Origin: Fen-1308 sp035319185
Lineage (GTDB): Bacteria > Nitrospirota > Thermodesulfovibrionia > Thermodesulfovibrionales > Dissulfurispiraceae
Assembly (NCBI GenBank): GCA_035319185.1
Contig: DATHDF010000066.1
Span: forward strand, 1 to 7,535
DNA length: 7,535 bases
Direction of reading: 5' to 3'
Notes under the pieces: generated by a model
The model's input: only the letters and a program-made list of their open reading frames with translations
Database searches by the model: none
What the model was told of the DNA's origin: nothing
Shown here: positions 6,201-7,535 of the stretch, piece by piece
Numbering within the stretch: position 1 is the first letter of the stretch
Layout: the number at the start of each line of letters is the position of its first letter
Made by a program: the position numbers and the translations under genes

Positions 6201-6650
6201 ATGAGGACAGCGCTTTCCAGAGAAGGATTTACCCTCCTTGAGATGATGATGGTGATCTTCCTGATCGGCCTTATACTGGCCATTTCAGTTGCCATGCTGG
6301 CCAACACACTGCCTTCCCAAAAGGTCGATGCGACGGCAAGAGAGATGATAGCGACCTTTAGACTGGCAAGATCTGCGGCCATGACAAGCGGCCAGTGGCG
6401 GGTCTTGACACTTGACATGGACTCCAGGCAGTTCGGCCTCGAAGGAGGCGCGCAGCGGCCTATCCCTGAAGATGTGACGGTAGAGGTCAAAGACCCCTTA
6501 TACGGTGAAATAAAAAGAGGTGGTTACCGTTTCGTTTTCGCGCCGTCCGGAGTTAGCGAAGGTGGTACTATAGTCCTTTCTGCGGGCACGAAGACAGTTG
6601 ACGTTGATGTCGACCCGATTGTGGGAGCTGTCTATTCTTATCCTAAATAA
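6201..6650 (+). CDS. gspH: Minor pseudopilin GspH
   Basis: The 149-residue prepilin-like protein has a short leader, MRTALSREG, then FTLLEMMMVIFLIGLILAI. Cleavage would be at G9|F10, with Glu at mature position 5 (E14). The segment after the hydrophobic helix (DATAREMIATFRLARSAAMTSGQ) is typical of GspH/FimT proteins, in which this helix precedes a beta-rich globular domain. GspH sits near the tip of the pseudopilus. It begins six bases after the gspF stop; the only Shine-Dalgarno-like sequence is the weak TAGGT overlapping that stop, so its translation may depend on ribosomes finishing gspF. The assignment as H rests on the GspH/FimT-like helix and on position between gspF and gspI. Confidence 0.85.
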   Translation: MRTALSREGFTLLEMMMVIFLIGLILAISVAMLANTLPSQKVDATAREMIATFRLARSAAMTSGQWRVLTLDMDSRQFGLEGGAQRPIPEDVTVEVKDPLYGEIKRGGYRFVFAPSGVSEGGTIVLSAGTKTVDVDVDPIVGAVYSYPK

Positions 6651-7069
6651 TGGAAAGCCTGTCCAAAAATAAAGGCCTCATGCCTCTGGCCGACCGTCAA
6701 GGTTTCACCCTGCTTGAGATACTGGTGGCTTTTTCGTTGATCGGTATAGTGCTTGTGGTTGTGATGCAGATCTTTTCGGCAGGCATGCGCTCTTTGTCCC
6801 TTTCCGACAGCTATGTCAATGCCTCAGCGCATGCAGAGGCCATCATGCGGAATATCACAGAGGACGATGATTTCCCAAAGGTCGAACTCTCGGGTACCAC
6901 TCAGGACGGATACCGTTTCAACGCAGCCGTAAGCAAGGCGTACGAAGATCGGACGCAGTCCCTGAATGTAGAGCTATACGAAGTGCGGCTGACAGTTTAC
7001 TGGAATGACGGTGTGCGCGAGCGATCCTTATCGATAGATACGCTGAAGATGACGGGGAAGAAGATATGA
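6650..7069 (+). CDS. gspI: Minor pseudopilin GspI
   Basis: A prepilin-like protein of up to 139 residues. Cleavage would be at G18|F19, with Glu at mature position 5 (E23) in FTLLEILVAF. The short globular part ends with strands LYEVRLTVYW and RSLSIDTLKM, as expected for the small GspI fold; in the family GspI nucleates the GspI-J-K tip complex. The start is ambiguous. ATG 6650 overlaps the gspH stop by one base (TAATG) but has no good ribosome binding site. ATG 6680 has AAAGG four bases upstream and would give a 129-residue precursor with an eight-residue leader, similar to gspH. Reinitiation at 6650 and initiation at 6680 are both plausible. The GspI call relies on fold pattern plus gene order. 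Confidence 0.83.
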   Translation: MESLSKNKGLMPLADRQGFTLLEILVAFSLIGIVLVVVMQIFSAGMRSLSLSDSYVNASAHAEAIMRNITEDDDFPKVELSGTTQDGYRFNAAVSKAYEDRTQSLNVELYEVRLTVYWNDGVRERSLSIDTLKMTGKKI

Positions 7070-7535
7070 TGTCTTTGAAGTCGAATGCACGGGATCAGCA
7101 GGGATTCACCCTTCTGGAATTGCTCATCTCAATCACGCTGCTCGGTCTTATAGTGCTGATCACTGCAGGCGCGTTGAGGGCGGGATACCGCTCAACAGAG
7201 TCAAGCCAGAAAAAGATCGAGGGGATTGAACGCTTCAGGACCTCTCTGAGCGTTATTGAATCGCAGATGCAATCGGCTTTCGTCATAAACAGGACGGGCG
7301 ATACGCTCGACACCGAATTTTCTCAGTTCAGCGGTGATAAAACCAGACTGCAGTTCAGATCTGTCTATTCGTTGTGGGGAGGCGGGCGGGGACCCGTGCT
7401 CGTAAATTATGAGATAAGGGATGGAGATATGGGAATGAAAACCCTGTATGCTAGCGAGACACCCATCCAGATACCTGATTTATCCCGGGAGGTTAAGCTG
7501 TTCGATAACGCCAGGGATATTTATTTCGAGTACTT
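7066..7535 (+). CDS. gspJ: Minor pseudopilin GspJ, 3' end outside window
   Basis: The frame opens at ATG 7066, which overlaps the gspI stop (ATGA), and runs off the window after 156 complete codons. GGGGA seven bases upstream supports 7066; ATG 7069 immediately follows and is an alternative. The leader MMSLKSNARDQQG precedes FTLLELLISITLLGLIVLI, so cleavage would be at G13|F14 with Glu at mature position 5 (E18). The visible globular part includes a long helix (ERFRTSLSVIESQMQSA) and ends near FDNARDIYFEY, a pattern typical of the central part of GspJ, which is longer than GspH or GspI. GspJ belongs to the pseudopilus tip. gspK would be expected next. Confidence 0.86.
   Translation, partial: MMSLKSNARDQQGFTLLELLISITLLGLIVLITAGALRAGYRSTESSQKKIEGIERFRTSLSVIESQMQSAFVINRTGDTLDTEFSQFSGDKTRLQFRSVYSLWGGGRGPVLVNYEIRDGDMGMKTLYASETPIQIPDLSREVKLFDNARDIYFEY

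Noticed and set aside
3459..7535. Reading the cluster as a type IV pilus (PilB/PilC/pilins)
   Set aside because: The GspG calcium-loop C-terminus, the H-I-J set of minor pseudopilins and the accompanying T2SS-type secretin all favour type II secretion.

Overview
The window carries most of the core of a type II secretion system (T2SS) from a Gram-negative bacterium. A secretin with a signal peptide implies an outer membrane. Moderate GC content, frequent AGG (Arg) and ATA (Ile) codons and the style of the Gsp proteins would suit a Desulfobacterota or Nitrospirota-like lineage. That placement is inference only, because no marker gene is present.

Layout. At 1-141 is the 3' end of a CopG/ribbon-helix-helix antitoxin-like gene on the + strand, cut by the window edge. 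About 180 bp of noncoding DNA follows, with a short tandem repeat and a weak promoter candidate. At 326-604 (+) is a small single-domain PilZ protein with both c-di-GMP-binding motifs intact. It converges on gspD (614-2785, - strand), with only 9 bp between the two stop codons. At 2786-2991 lies a divergent control region with sigma-70-like promoter candidates pointing both ways. From 2992 to the right edge (+) runs a tightly packed operon: gspG (major pseudopilin), gspE (ATPase), gspF (inner-membrane platform), then the minor pseudopilins gspH, gspI and gspJ. gspJ is open at the window end.

How the genes work together. GspD forms the outer-membrane pore. GspE hydrolyses ATP at the cytoplasmic face of GspF to drive assembly of a periplasmic pseudopilus. 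That pseudopilus is built from GspG, with a GspH-I-J (and presumably K) tip, and pushes folded periplasmic substrates through GspD. GspC, K, L, M and the prepilin peptidase GspO are not in the window. K, L and M may lie just beyond gspJ.

Novelty. The machinery is a recognised system, not a new one. The unusual points are the divergent placement of gspD, its roughly 98-residue Pro/Ala-rich linker and apparently reduced set of periplasmic N domains, and the PilZ gene abutting it. gspE shows no c-di-GMP-type MshEN motif, so the PilZ protein is the only visible candidate c-di-GMP receptor here.
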